From Amaricoccus macauensis_A (GTDB taxonomy: Bacteria > Pseudomonadota > Alphaproteobacteria > Rhodobacterales > Rhodobacteraceae), in NCBI RefSeq assembly GCF_049800915.1, contig NZ_JBNAFY010000003.1, positions 62,001 through 126,000 on the forward strand: a stretch of 64,000 nt of DNA, in the 5' to 3' direction. A model generated the notes under the pieces. That model was not told the origin of the DNA, did no database searches, and saw only the letters and a list, made by a program, of their open reading frames with translations. The number at the start of each line of letters is the position of its first letter. Position 1 is the first letter of the stretch. Shown piece after piece: positions 37,319 through 46,776 of the stretch. The position numbers and the translations under genes are program-made.

Positions 37319-39208
37319 TCACTCCAGCGGGATGGATTTCGCTCGCAGGAGCCGTTTCTGAGCCGCAATCCGAAACGGCGCGTTCGGCGCTCCGAAACCG
37401 GAATAGCCGCCGCGCCGCTCTACGATCTCGAAGAACATGCCGTTCGCGAAGGGTCGCGAATAGAGCTGGAAAAACTCTCCCGTCCCGTCCCGGTCATAGA
37501 GGATGCTGGCGGACTTCATCTGTGTGACCATCCCATCCGGAAGATCGAAACGCGCTTCCAGGTCGGCATAGTAGTTTTCCGGCAAGGGCAGCGTCTCGAA
37601 TCCTTTTGCGGCCAGGCTCCGCGCAGTCGCGAAAATGTCCTTGCTCTGAAATGCTATGTGCTGGATCGAACTGCCAAACGTGTCGGCAAGAAAGCCGCCC
37701 GCCAGCGTTCGGTGCGTCTCCGCGCCGTTGAGCGTGATGCGGAAAGACCCGTCGGGTGTAGAGAGCGCCTGACTTCGCACCAGTCCGTCCGGGTCGATCA
37801 CATCGACCATCGGCGTCTTCGCCATGTCGAACAGGGTGGTATAGAACAAGGACCAGCTGAGCATCTCCTCGTAGCTCATCGTCTGGGCAAGGTGATCCAC
37901 GCGCGTCAAACCGGCATCGGGGGCAGCCGCCGCGCTCTCTGAGCGGAACTCGACAGACCAGACATCCGCAAGGCCCGCCGACCGGTCCAGGAAATGCAGC
38001 ACGCTGCCGCAGAGGCCGCGAATGGCCGGAATATCAAGCTCGCCCGGCCCCAGGGGCTGGCGGAAGGTTTCGGCCCCGAGTGCCGTGGCGCGTGCCACCG
38101 TATCAGCCGCCGATCCGACCTCTATCCCGATATCGCAGACGTTTGTGCCCCGTGTAGACCAGGCACTATTGGCATATCCCGTGGCTTCCTCGTTGAGCAC
38201 AATACGAATCTCGCCTTGCTGCCAGAGCGCGAGTGCCTTGCTGATATGGCTTCCGACACGCCGGAACCCCAGCGTTGCAAGAAGGTGCTCAAGTTGCGCC
38301 TTTTCGGCATCGCGCGTTGCGAACTCTATGAACTCGGCACCACGAACGTCGAGACGGGGCGGAAGTTCCGGCAGGTCCAGCGCGTGATCAGGTTCTACGC
38401 GCCGCACGTCATCAAGGATCGCCACAAGCGAGCGATGACCGTCTCGCGCGACAATGCACGGACGCCCGCTGCGGAACTGGTCATTGAAGATTTCGAGGCT
38501 GACCGGGCCGGAGTAGCCGGTCGCCACGACCGCTCGCAGGAATGCGGTCACATCGAGATCCCCTTCCCCGGGCATGCAGCGGAAATGCCGTGACAGATAG
38601 AGTGGATCCATGTCAATCGCAGGTGCATCGGCAAGTTGGACGAAGAAGATGCGATCGCCTGGTATCCGTCTGATGGTCTCCGGGTCGATCTTGCGCGAAA
38701 GTGTGTGAAAGCTGTCGAGGATCAGGCCGACATTCGGATGATCGGCGCGCCGCACGACCTCCCAGGCATCACGGTGATCATTCACGTGGCGCCCCCAGGC
38801 CAGCGCCTCGTAACCGACACGAAGCCCCCGACGCGCCGCGCGCTCTCCGAGCTCGGCGAAATCCGCCGCCGCCCGGTCGATCCCGCCAAGTGCCTCCTTG
38901 TGAACGCTGGAACAGATAAGCACGAGCTCACAACCAAGCTCCTGCATCAGGTCGAACTTGCGCTCTGCCCTGTCAAATGCCTTCGTACGCAGCGGTTCGG
39001 GCAGGCCCTCGAAATCGCGAAACGGCTGAAACAGCGGAATTTCCAGCCCCATGGACCGGATCTGCTGACCCACTTCGCGTGGCGGTCCGTCGTGAGCGAT
39101 GAAATCCTGCTCAAATATCTCGATCCCGTCGAAACCTGCTGCAGCGATCGCTTCGAGTTTCTCCGGCAAGCTCCCGGAAATGGATACCGTTGCGATTGAC
39201 GTCTTCAT
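37319..39208 (-). CDS. qsuB: QsuB-type 3-dehydroshikimate dehydratase (TIM barrel plus HPPD-like domain)
   Basis: 629 residues in two parts. Residues 1 to about 285 form a sugar-phosphate isomerase-like TIM barrel (MKTSIATVSISGSLPEKLEAIAAAGFDGIEIFEQD; metal ligands likely in GLRVGYEALAWG and GLILDSFHTL). The C-terminal half resembles 4-hydroxyphenylpyruvate dioxygenase (VDHLAQT, IQHIAFQS, FFQLYSRPFANGMFFEIVERRGGYSGFG). The fusion matches QsuB, which turns 3-dehydroshikimate into protocatechuate. No quinate or protocatechuate genes are near. ATG at 39208; the upstream extension is rejected. Confidence 0.88.
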   Translation of the reverse strand: MKTSIATVSISGSLPEKLEAIAAAGFDGIEIFEQDFIAHDGPPREVGQQIRSMGLEIPLFQPFRDFEGLPEPLRTKAFDRAERKFDLMQELGCELVLICSSVHKEALGGIDRAAADFAELGERAARRGLRVGYEALAWGRHVNDHRDAWEVVRRADHPNVGLILDSFHTLSRKIDPETIRRIPGDRIFFVQLADAPAIDMDPLYLSRHFRCMPGEGDLDVTAFLRAVVATGYSGPVSLEIFNDQFRSGRPCIVARDGHRSLVAILDDVRRVEPDHALDLPELPPRLDVRGAEFIEFATRDAEKAQLEHLLATLGFRRVGSHISKALALWQQGEIRIVLNEEATGYANSAWSTRGTNVCDIGIEVGSAADTVARATALGAETFRQPLGPGELDIPAIRGLCGSVLHFLDRSAGLADVWSVEFRSESAAAAPDAGLTRVDHLAQTMSYEEMLSWSLFYTTLFDMAKTPMVDVIDPDGLVRSQALSTPDGSFRITLNGAETHRTLAGGFLADTFGSSIQHIAFQSKDIFATARSLAAKGFETLPLPENYYADLEARFDLPDGMVTQMKSASILYDRDGTGEFFQLYSRPFANGMFFEIVERRGGYSGFGAPNAPFRIAAQKRLLRAKSIPLE

Positions 39209-39464
39209 GGCCCTAGCATCCTGAGTGCTGCAGCCGGAAGCATACCATCTTCCGCTCATGACTCAGGATCGACATCTCAGGCACCTCCCGCACGAACGAA
39301 ACACTGAATGCAAGCGGATGCCGCACGCAACGCATCTTAGCGGCAGGAACCACTTCGACCAAGCCGATACCGGTTGGCTGGTTTCCGGTTCTTCATGCGG
39401 TGGGAGCCTGAAGAAAGCCTTACGGATCTGCGATTGACCGCACAATGACCGGATGTGCGACAGT

Positions 39465-40700
39465 CTATCGGGCTGAAGTTGCGCCTTGATACCAGGCCAC
39501 GATGCTCCGGCGCGCTTGTGGTTCCATTTCTATTGCGCTTGGCGGCGGCATGGCGTGGCTGCGACCCGCCTGCAGGTAAACCTGCTTGGCATGGCGCGCC
39601 ACATCGGCTTCCGTCTCCAGCACCACGCCCTTGGGCGACCAATGAATACCCTCCCAGGAAGGTTCGCGCGCATGACACATGGAGCAGTTTCCGACCACTG
39701 CTAAATAGGCGTCATCGAACCCCGCGTCCGAAGCAAAGCGCTCTTCCACGGGCGTCAGCACGCGGGCTTCCGCCTCTTCATACGTCTCCCCGCCCGGCAC
39801 GGTCGACAGCCATGCGATCACCAGCATGATCAGCACCGTTGCCAACCACGTCCAGGTCGGCCCGGCTCCAGTGGCATGCATGGTGTTGAAATAATGACGG
39901 ATCGTCACGCCGGTCAGGAAGATCAGGCTCGCGATGACCCAGGCATATTCCGTCCCGAACGCAAGGGGATAGTGGTTCGAAAGCATCAGGAAAACGACCG
40001 GCAAGGTCAGGTAGTTGTTGTGCGTTGAGCGCAGCTTGGCGATCTTGCCGTATGTCGCATCCGGCGTCCGCCCCGCCTGCAAGTCCTTCATCACGATGCG
40101 CTGGTTCGGCATGATAACGAAGAAGACATTCGCAGTCATGATCGTGGCCGTAAAGGCGCCAAGATGGAGGAGCGCCGCCCGGCCCGTGAAAATCTGATTG
40201 TAACCCCAGGACATGGCCACGAGGATTGCAAACAGGAGCAGCATGAGCACGGTCGGTGCTTCGCCCAGCTTCGATTTGCAGAGAAAGTCATAGAAGAGCC
40301 AACCGATGGTGAGCGAACCACCGGAAATCAGGACCGCCTGCCAGAGCGACAGGTCTGCCTTTGAAGGGTCGATGAGAAACAACTCGCCCCCCACCCAGTA
40401 AACGACCATCAGAAGCGCCACACCGGAAAGCCAGGTCGCATAGCTCTCCCATTTGAACCAGATCAGGTGCTCCGGCATGTTGTCGGGTGCGACGAGGTAT
40501 TTCTGGATGTGGTAGAAGCCGCCGCCGTGAACCTGCCATTCTTCGCCATGCGCACCGGGCGGCAGATGGGGCGCCTTCCTCAGACCGAGGTCGAGGGCCA
40601 CGAAGTAGAAGGACGACCCGATCCATGCAATCGCCGTGATGACGTGCAGCCAACGGACCGAGAAAGCCAGCCAGTCCCAGATGATTGCCAGATCGTACAT
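39465..40700 (-). CDS. puuD: Urate hydroxylase PuuD (membrane protein with cytochrome c domain)
   Basis: 411 residues. About eight membrane helices (first at 12-35), with conserved His residues, then a C-terminal cytochrome c domain: heme motif CSMCH (C339, C342, H343) and a likely axial Met384 in SHAMPPP. It oxidises urate to 5-hydroxyisourate at the membrane, feeding electrons to the respiratory chain rather than O2. The ATG at 40700 has an AAGGGAG site. Divergent from a LysR gene; the 97-base region between them holds a TATCCGAATA motif. Confidence 0.94.
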   Translation of the reverse strand: MYDLAIIWDWLAFSVRWLHVITAIAWIGSSFYFVALDLGLRKAPHLPPGAHGEEWQVHGGGFYHIQKYLVAPDNMPEHLIWFKWESYATWLSGVALLMVVYWVGGELFLIDPSKADLSLWQAVLISGGSLTIGWLFYDFLCKSKLGEAPTVLMLLLFAILVAMSWGYNQIFTGRAALLHLGAFTATIMTANVFFVIMPNQRIVMKDLQAGRTPDATYGKIAKLRSTHNNYLTLPVVFLMLSNHYPLAFGTEYAWVIASLIFLTGVTIRHYFNTMHATGAGPTWTWLATVLIMLVIAWLSTVPGGETYEEAEARVLTPVEERFASDAGFDDAYLAVVGNCSMCHAREPSWEGIHWSPKGVVLETEADVARHAKQVYLQAGRSHAMPPPSAIEMEPQARRSIVAWYQGATSAR

Positions 40701-40787
40701 GGCATTGCTCCCTTTTTTTGCTGGCACCATGCTATTCAGGATGGCTTTCTTCTGGTATTTGCAATGAAGACCAAGCAGCATCAAAAA

Positions 40788-40797
40788 TATCCGAATA
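40788..40797. promoter_or_regulatory. Shared purine-LysR element TATCCGAATA (copy 1)
   Basis: TATCCGAATA ends immediately before the LysR start codon, in the divergent puuD-lysR region. Its reverse complement TATTCGGATA occurs at 59905-59914, beside the paralogous LysR gene. A common regulator site is inferred. Confidence 0.5.
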
Positions 40798-41703
40798 ATG
40801 TCGTATCTCGACAATGTCCGAACCTTCGTCCGGGTCTATGACCTCGGCAGCATGTCCGCCGCGGGGCGAGATCTGCGCATCTCGCCAGCCGTCACATCCT
40901 CGCGGATATCGCAACTTGAAGAACATCTCGGGGTCCGGCTTTTCCAGCGGACGACACGCAGCCTCACCCCAACCGAGCAGGGCAAGGCGTTCTACCGTGG
41001 GGCGATGGACATCCTGGAGGCGATCGAGACCGCCGAAGCTCAGATCGTTAACATCACCGAGAATCTCAAGGGATCGCTCTTTGTGGCCGCCCCCCTCGGT
41101 GTCGGTCGCCGGCTGATCGCGCCGCAGGTGCCCGGCTTTCTGGAGCAGTATCCGGAAGTGAGCCTGCGTTTGCGCCTGACCGACAGAAAGGTCGACCTGA
41201 CCACCGAGGGCCTGGACCTGGCGTTTTTCCTTGGTCTGCCCGAGGACAGTAACCTGCGCATCCGCAAGATCGCCGATGTCGAACGCGTACTCTGCGCTGC
41301 ACCCTCCTATATCACGGCCCGTGGAATGCCTGCGAATGGCGCCGAGCTCGTTTCCGCAAAGCACGAATGCCTGAACCTGCGCTTTCCTGGCGCAACGGAA
41401 TTCCAATGGCGGCTCATTACACCCGAAGGCCCGCAACGTTTCCGCGTCGAAGGCCGCTATGAATGCGACGACGGCGATGTTCTCACCGAATGGGCCCTCG
41501 CCGGCCATGGAATCGCAATGAAACCCCTTTTCGAGGTTGCCGATCACCTCGCGTCTGGTGCCCTCGTCGCGGTTGCCCAGCAAACACCCCCGGAACCGAT
41601 CCAGATGGCCTGCCTCTTCACCCACCGCCGAGGCCAGGACCCGAAGGCCCGTCGCTTCATGGAATTCGTGATCGAGCGTATTGCCGACACGTTCCGCCCG
41701 TAG
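40798..41703 (+). CDS. LysR-family regulator of the urate branch
   Basis: 301 residues. HTH at about 1-60 (SYLDNVRTFVRVYDLGSMSAAGRDLRISPAVTSSRISQLEEHLGVRLFQRTTRSLTPTE) and an effector-binding domain. Divergent from puuD; its product and that of 59952 are close paralogues (both have VRVxxLGSxxAxGRDLR, DRKVDxxxxGLDxAFFxGxPxDSNLxxRKI, DDGDVLTxWALAGxGI). Likely senses a purine intermediate. No clear ribosome site; the start codon follows directly on TATCCGAATA. Confidence 0.92.
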   Translation: MSYLDNVRTFVRVYDLGSMSAAGRDLRISPAVTSSRISQLEEHLGVRLFQRTTRSLTPTEQGKAFYRGAMDILEAIETAEAQIVNITENLKGSLFVAAPLGVGRRLIAPQVPGFLEQYPEVSLRLRLTDRKVDLTTEGLDLAFFLGLPEDSNLRIRKIADVERVLCAAPSYITARGMPANGAELVSAKHECLNLRFPGATEFQWRLITPEGPQRFRVEGRYECDDGDVLTEWALAGHGIAMKPLFEVADHLASGALVAVAQQTPPEPIQMACLFTHRRGQDPKARRFMEFVIERIADTFRP

Positions 41704-41709
41704 ACTCGC

Positions 41710-42093
41710 CTAACTCCCGCGGTAGGTCGAATAGCTGTAGGGCGAAAGCAGCAGCGGCACGTGATAGTGGCTCTGGTCTGACAGGCCGAACCGGATCGGG
41801 ATCGCATCCAGAAACCGCGGCTCTCCCGCCTGCACACCCACCGCGTCCAAATAGGCGCCCGCATGAAAAACAAGCTCATATATGCCGGTCCTGAATTCCG
41901 ACGCGGGCAGGATCGGTTCGTCCGTTCGTCCGTCATCGTTCGTCCGCATCGCCTTCAGCAAACTGCGCGCGTCGCCATCGATCCGAAACAACTCGATCTT
42001 CATCCCCTCTGCCGGGCAACCACGCGCCGCATCGAGCACATGGGTCGTCAGGTATCCGGTCACGGGCAGTTCCTCCTTGGTCTTCACGCGCAT
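41710..42093 (-). CDS. hiuH: 5-hydroxyisourate hydrolase
   Basis: 127 residues, transthyretin-like. TTHVLDAARGCPAEGMKIEL at the N-terminus, conserved HYHVPLLLSPYSYSTYRGS at the C-terminus; the final YRGS is diagnostic. It hydrolyses 5-hydroxyisourate to OHCU, which the UraD domain of the next gene decarboxylates. Divergent from puuE-uraD with 119 bases between. Confidence 0.96.
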   Translation of the reverse strand: MRVKTKEELPVTGYLTTHVLDAARGCPAEGMKIELFRIDGDARSLLKAMRTNDDGRTDEPILPASEFRTGIYELVFHAGAYLDAVGVQAGEPRFLDAIPIRFGLSDQSHYHVPLLLSPYSYSTYRGS

Positions 42094-42212
42094 CTAGCCT
42101 CGGAGAGCCAGCGGCGACAAAGCGCGACATTTGGGAGGCTCCTTTCTGATTTAATTGAAAATGCGCACCGATTTTCCGGGTTATACTGCGTCAAAACGGG
42201 GAGCCATCACAA

Positions 42213-43625
42213 TTGAACCGCTATCCGCGCAACATGACCGGCTACGGGGCAGAGCCTCCTGCCGCCAACTGGCCCGACGGGGCAAAGATCGCCATCCAGA
42301 TCGTCCTGAACTACGAAGAAGGCGGCGAGAACAATATCCTGCACGGCGATCCGGCGTCGGAGGCCTTTCTTTCCGAGATCACCGGGGCGCAGCCCTGGCC
42401 TGGTCAGCGGCACTGGAACATGGAGTCGGTCTACGAATACGGCGCCCGCGCCGGTTTCTGGCGGATTCACCGGCTGCTGAAGGAGCTGCCCATTACCGTC
42501 TACGGCGTTGCGACGGCGCTCGCCCGTGCCCCCGAACAGGTGGCGGCCATGAATTCCGCGGGCTGGGAGATTGCCAGCCACGGGCTCAAATGGATCGAAC
42601 ACAAGGGCATGACGCCCGAGGAGGAACGCGCGCAGATCCATGAGGCGATCAGGCTTCATACCGAGGTAACGGGCCGCGCACCGCGCGGGTGGTATACCGG
42701 GCGCTGCTCCATGAACACGGTCGATCTCGCCGCCGAAATCGGTGATTTCGCCTATATTGCAGACAGCTACGCCGACGATCTGCCCTACTGGGTCCGCGCG
42801 GGCGGCAAGGACCAGCTCATCGTCCCCTACACCATGGATTGCAACGACATGCGGTTCGCGATCCAGGCAGGCTTCACGGATGGGTCGCAGTTCGAACGCT
42901 ACCTCACGGACAGTTTCGACATGCTCTACGCCGAGGGCGCGGCTGGAATCCCGAAGATGCTTTCCATCGGGCTCCACTGCCGGCTGGCGGGTCGCCCCGG
43001 TCGCGCCATGGCTCTACAACGGGCACTGAAACATTTCTCGAAACACGACGGCGTCTGGTTCGCCACTCGCGAGCAGATCGCCGACCACTGGGCAAGGGAG
43101 CATCCCGTGAAACAACGCATTGCGCCATCGCAGATGGACAAGGAGACTTTCGTCGCGGAATTCGGCCGCGTCTTCGAACACAGCCCCTGGATCGCCGAAG
43201 GTGCCTTCGCAGCTGAGCTCGGACCTACTCATGATACTGCGACAGGCATCCACAGCGCCATGGCCCGAGTGTTCCGCGCCGCATCCGAAGAGCGACGGCT
43301 CGGAGTGCTGACGGCCCACCCCGACCTTGCGGGCAAACTGGCCCAGGCCAAACGCCTTACCGCCGAGTCCACAGCCGAGCAGACCTCCGTTGGTTTGGAT
43401 GCGCTTACCGACGCGGAGCGCGCGGCCTTCACGGAGTTGAACGAGCGCTACACCGCCCAGTTCGGATTTCCCTTCATCATCGCCGTGCGAGACAACACCA
43501 AGGCAACCATCATGGAAGCATTCCGGCGACGCGCTGCGAACGACCGCGCCACGGAATTTGCCGAGGCCTGTCAGCAGGTCGAACGCATTGCAGAGCTTCG
43601 CTTGCAGGAGAAATTCGCCGCATGA
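42213..43625 (+). CDS. puuE: Fusion protein: allantoinase PuuE plus OHCU decarboxylase UraD
   Basis: 470 residues. Residues 1 to about 300 are PuuE, a polysaccharide-deacetylase-fold allantoinase (RYPRNMTGYG, NYEEGGENNILHGD, the GWEIASHGLKWI His motif). Residues about 310-470 are OHCU decarboxylase (SQMDKETFVAEFGRVFEHSPWIAEGA; FPFIIAVR). The protein thus makes S-allantoin and hydrolyses it to allantoate. It begins with TTG, supported by GGGGAG upstream and family sequence ahead of the first ATG. Translationally coupled to allA (4-base overlap). Confidence 0.93.
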   Translation: MNRYPRNMTGYGAEPPAANWPDGAKIAIQIVLNYEEGGENNILHGDPASEAFLSEITGAQPWPGQRHWNMESVYEYGARAGFWRIHRLLKELPITVYGVATALARAPEQVAAMNSAGWEIASHGLKWIEHKGMTPEEERAQIHEAIRLHTEVTGRAPRGWYTGRCSMNTVDLAAEIGDFAYIADSYADDLPYWVRAGGKDQLIVPYTMDCNDMRFAIQAGFTDGSQFERYLTDSFDMLYAEGAAGIPKMLSIGLHCRLAGRPGRAMALQRALKHFSKHDGVWFATREQIADHWAREHPVKQRIAPSQMDKETFVAEFGRVFEHSPWIAEGAFAAELGPTHDTATGIHSAMARVFRAASEERRLGVLTAHPDLAGKLAQAKRLTAESTAEQTSVGLDALTDAERAAFTELNERYTAQFGFPFIIAVRDNTKATIMEAFRRRAANDRATEFAEACQQVERIAELRLQEKFAA

Positions 43626-44107
43626 CCGATCGGATCCGTATCCAGCCTTTGACCGTGGAAGCCTTCGCCCCCTTCGGCGATGTCCTTGAAGTGAACGGCG
43701 CACCCGACAAGATCATCAACCAGGGCATGTGCGGCAGACACCATGACCGCGCGGTGCTCGACTTCCCTGACGGCCGTGCGGGGATCAGCCTCTTCGACGC
43801 CAAACCGCGCAAATTGCCCCTCACGCTCGATATGGTGGAACGCCATCCTTTAGGCAGTCAGGCCTTCATTCCGATGAATGAACAGGCATTCCTGGTGGTT
43901 GTGGCGCCAGACGAGCATGGAAAACCGGGTCGCCCCCTCGCATTTCTCACTCGACCCGGACAAGGTGTGAACTACCACCGGGGGGTCTGGCATGGCGTGC
44001 TCACGCCGCTTTCCGAACCGGGCCTTTTCGCCGTCGTGGATCGCATTGGAGAGGGCGCGAACCTGGAGGAGCACTGGTTTCGGGACGAGTTCGAAATCGT
44101 GGAGTGA
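43622..44107 (+). CDS. allA: Ureidoglycolate lyase
   Basis: 161 residues. Splits ureidoglycolate into glyoxylate and urea. Family features: LTVEAFAPFGDVLE, ERHPLGSQAFIPM, and GVNYHRGVWHGVLTPL with metal/substrate His residues. Overlaps the puuE-uraD stop by 4 bases. Its glyoxylate is the substrate of the bhc cycle encoded 1.6 kb away. Confidence 0.95.
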   Translation: MTDRIRIQPLTVEAFAPFGDVLEVNGAPDKIINQGMCGRHHDRAVLDFPDGRAGISLFDAKPRKLPLTLDMVERHPLGSQAFIPMNEQAFLVVVAPDEHGKPGRPLAFLTRPGQGVNYHRGVWHGVLTPLSEPGLFAVVDRIGEGANLEEHWFRDEFEIVE

Positions 44108-44158
44108 CATTTTTACCCGGCGAGATGCCGGACCTGGTTGGAAACGGGGAGAAACACT

Positions 44159-45583
44159 ATGGCCGACGATTCTGTCGGGACGCCGGAGCAGCTGCGCGAC
44201 CCGAACTATACACCACCTCTGGCCAAGGCCGTGCCACTGGGCATCCAGCACGTTCTGGCCATGTTCGTCTCGAATGTGACGCCCGCGATCATCATCTGCG
44301 GGGCCGCCGGTTTCGGCTTCGGGTCCGACAGCGCCGACTTCCCGCAGATGATCTACATGATCCAGATGTCGATGTTCTTCGCAGGCGTCGCCAGCCTGTT
44401 CCAGTCGATCGGCATTGGTCCCGTGGGGGCTCGCCTGCCGATCGTGCAGGGAACGAGCTTCGCCTTCATCCCGATCATGATCCCGCTCGTCGCTGGAAAA
44501 GGGGTCGATGCCATCGCGGTTCTGATGGGCGGCATCTTCGTGGGCGGCCTGTTCCACACCTTCCTCGGACTGTTCATCGGGAAGCTCCGTTTCGCGCTTC
44601 CGCCGCTCGTAACCGGCCTTGTCGTCACCATGATCGGTCTCGCGCTGGTCGAGGTGGGGATCCAGTATGCCGCCGGTGGCGTTCCGGCGATCGGCACACC
44701 GGAATACGGTTCCGCACTCAACTGGTCGATGGCCGGGATCGTGATTCTCGTCACCCTCGGCCTCAAGTTCTTCGCGCGCGGAATGCTCTCGGTTTCCGCC
44801 GTTCTGGTTGGCCTTCTGGTGGGCTATGCCTTTGCATACCTGTTCGGCCAGGTCAGCCTTGGCAATGTCAGCAATGCAGCCCCCTTCGCACTGCCCGATC
44901 CGATGCATTTCGGTATGGAGTTCTCTGTCGCGGCAATCATCGGCTTCTGCCTCATGTCCTTTGTCTCCGCCGTTGAAACTGTCGGCGATGTGTCCGGCAT
45001 CACCAAGGGTGGCGCGGGCCGCGAGGCGACCGACAAGGAGATTCAGGGAGCCACCTTTGCGGACGGGATCGGCACTGCAATCTCGGGCCTGTTCGGTGCG
45101 CTGCCCAACACGTCCTTCAGCCAGAATGTCGGCCTCATAGCCATGACGGGCATCATGAGCCGCCATGTGGTGACCATCGGCGCGATCTTCCTGATCCTCT
45201 GCGGACTCATGCCGAAGGTCGGCGCAGTCATCTCCTCGATCCCGATCGAAGTTCTCGGCGGAGGCGTCATCGTCATGTTCGGCATGGTCGTTGCGGCCGG
45301 CATCTCGATGCTTTCGGACGTGAACTGGAATCGCCGCAACATGGTGATCTTCGCAATCGCCCTTTCGCTCGGACTCGGCCTTCAGCTTGAGCCGGACGCG
45401 CTCCAGTATATGCCGGGAACCCTGAAGGTTCTGGCGACATCGGGCATCCTGCCTGCAGCTCTCATCGCCATCGTTCTCAATCTTGTCCTGCCGGAAGAAT
45501 TGACTGACGAGGCAACGGAGGAGGTTTCCGGTGGTATGGCCGGGCATGGCCGCGGTTCCCTGCCGGAGAGCAGGCACAGCTGA
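44159..45583 (+). CDS. NCS2 urate/xanthine permease (UacT/UraA-like)
   Basis: 474 residues, about 14 predicted membrane segments. NAT signature region visible in VSAVETVGDVSGITKG and GLFGALPNTSFSQNVGLIAMTGI. Proton-coupled purine uptake; by operon with puuE-uraD-allA it more likely moves urate or xanthine. The ATG at 44159 has a GGGGAG site. A strong intrinsic terminator follows. Confidence 0.92.
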   Translation: MADDSVGTPEQLRDPNYTPPLAKAVPLGIQHVLAMFVSNVTPAIIICGAAGFGFGSDSADFPQMIYMIQMSMFFAGVASLFQSIGIGPVGARLPIVQGTSFAFIPIMIPLVAGKGVDAIAVLMGGIFVGGLFHTFLGLFIGKLRFALPPLVTGLVVTMIGLALVEVGIQYAAGGVPAIGTPEYGSALNWSMAGIVILVTLGLKFFARGMLSVSAVLVGLLVGYAFAYLFGQVSLGNVSNAAPFALPDPMHFGMEFSVAAIIGFCLMSFVSAVETVGDVSGITKGGAGREATDKEIQGATFADGIGTAISGLFGALPNTSFSQNVGLIAMTGIMSRHVVTIGAIFLILCGLMPKVGAVISSIPIEVLGGGVIVMFGMVVAAGISMLSDVNWNRRNMVIFAIALSLGLGLQLEPDALQYMPGTLKVLATSGILPAALIAIVLNLVLPEELTDEATEEVSGGMAGHGRGSLPESRHS

Positions 45584-45616
45584 TCCGAAGGACGCCGGCA
45601 ACACATCCCGAGAAGG

Positions 45617-45644
45617 ACGCCCGCGGCTCTCCGCGGGCGTTTTC
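45617..45644 (+). terminator. Intrinsic terminator after the purine permease
   Basis: Perfect 10-bp stem ACGCCCGCGG / CCGCGGGCGT (45617-45626 and 45631-45640) with a CTCT loop, then TTTC. Ends the puuE-uraD, allA, permease operon. It also separates this operon from bhcD on the other strand. Confidence 0.8.
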
Positions 45645-45701
45645 ATTAGTTAGACCTGCATTCGCGCCAGTTCGGCCAAAATCACGAAACGCCGTCCAGA
45701 G

Positions 45702-46667
45702 CTAGAAATCCACCTCGATAGCAAGACCTTTGTCCACTGCGAGATCGACCACCGCCGAAGCCACAGCCAGATCCTGAAGCCCCACGCCTGTGCCATCGAA
45801 GAGCGTGATCTGATCGTCAGAGCTTCGCCCCGGATGGCTCCCGTTGATCACCGCGCCTAGCTGGGCCACATCCGCTGCCGTGATCATCCCCTGCGCAACG
45901 GCATGTTGTGCCTCACCGATCGAAACCGATTGCGCCACCTCGTCGGTAAAGACACGGGCCGCGGCAAGCAGTTCCGGCGCAACCTCCTGCTTGCCCTTCG
46001 TGTCCGTGCCCATGCAGGCAACATGCGTTCCCGCACTGACATGGCTTGCTAGCACCACGGGATCGAAGGACGAAACGATGGTGATGATCACATCGGCCTG
46101 GCGCATACCCTCAAGCTCGACCGCCTCGAAAGGCACACCGGCTTCGCCGGCGACCGCCTCGAGGCGCGCAAGCCGATCCGGGTTCCTGTTCCAGCCGATG
46201 ACCTTTTCGAAATCGCGCTGCTCCAGCGCAGCCCGAAGCTGGAACGTCGCCTGATGCCCCGCACCGACCATGCCGATCACCTTCGCATCCTTCCGCGCCA
46301 GATGCCGTATGGAGACGGACGAAGCGGCTGCGGTGCGAAGCGCAGTCAGCAGGTTTCCCCCTACCATCGCCTTCACCTTGCCGCTGTCCGGATCGAAGAG
46401 AATGATCGTCGACTGATGATTGATGAGCCCCTGCCGTTCCATGTTGTGCGGCCAGTAGCCCCCTGCCTTGAGCCCGAGCGCAAGCCCCGCACGATCAAAA
46501 CCGCCCTTGAACCCATAAAGCGCATCTTCATGCCCGATGGCCTCGCGCACCACGGGAAAGTTACGCGCGTCGCCTGCGGCCATGGCGGCAAAGACTTTCT
46601 CCACCGCGTCGAACGCGGCCTGACGACTCACAAGGTCGGCAATCTCCCTCTCCGGCACGATCCACAT
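45702..46667 (-). CDS. bhcD: Iminosuccinate reductase BhcD (ornithine cyclodeaminase family)
   Basis: 321 residues. Reduces iminosuccinate to aspartate with NAD(P)H, closing the beta-hydroxyaspartate cycle. OCD fold: GGFDRAGLALGLKAGGYWP substrate region, then nucleotide-binding KVIGMVGAGHQA near residue 130 and IITIVSSFDPVV. The ATG at 46667 has GGAGG at ideal distance, so the longer frame is rejected. Last gene of bhcABCD. Confidence 0.95.
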   Translation of the reverse strand: MWIVPEREIADLVSRQAAFDAVEKVFAAMAAGDARNFPVVREAIGHEDALYGFKGGFDRAGLALGLKAGGYWPHNMERQGLINHQSTIILFDPDSGKVKAMVGGNLLTALRTAAASSVSIRHLARKDAKVIGMVGAGHQATFQLRAALEQRDFEKVIGWNRNPDRLARLEAVAGEAGVPFEAVELEGMRQADVIITIVSSFDPVVLASHVSAGTHVACMGTDTKGKQEVAPELLAAARVFTDEVAQSVSIGEAQHAVAQGMITAADVAQLGAVINGSHPGRSSDDQITLFDGTGVGLQDLAVASAVVDLAVDKGLAIEVDF

Positions 46668-46776
46668 GCATCCCTCCATTCGCAAAACGCATCCGCGCGC
46701 CTCAGCCGATAGGAGCCGTGGCACGCGAACACCGGGCGGCTCACTCCCGAGCCCGCCCGTTCTCCAGTTCGATCAA

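Noticed and set aside
43850..45646. 598-residue open frame antisense to the purine permease
   Set aside because: Asp/His-rich shadow of the permease codons; no ribosome site.
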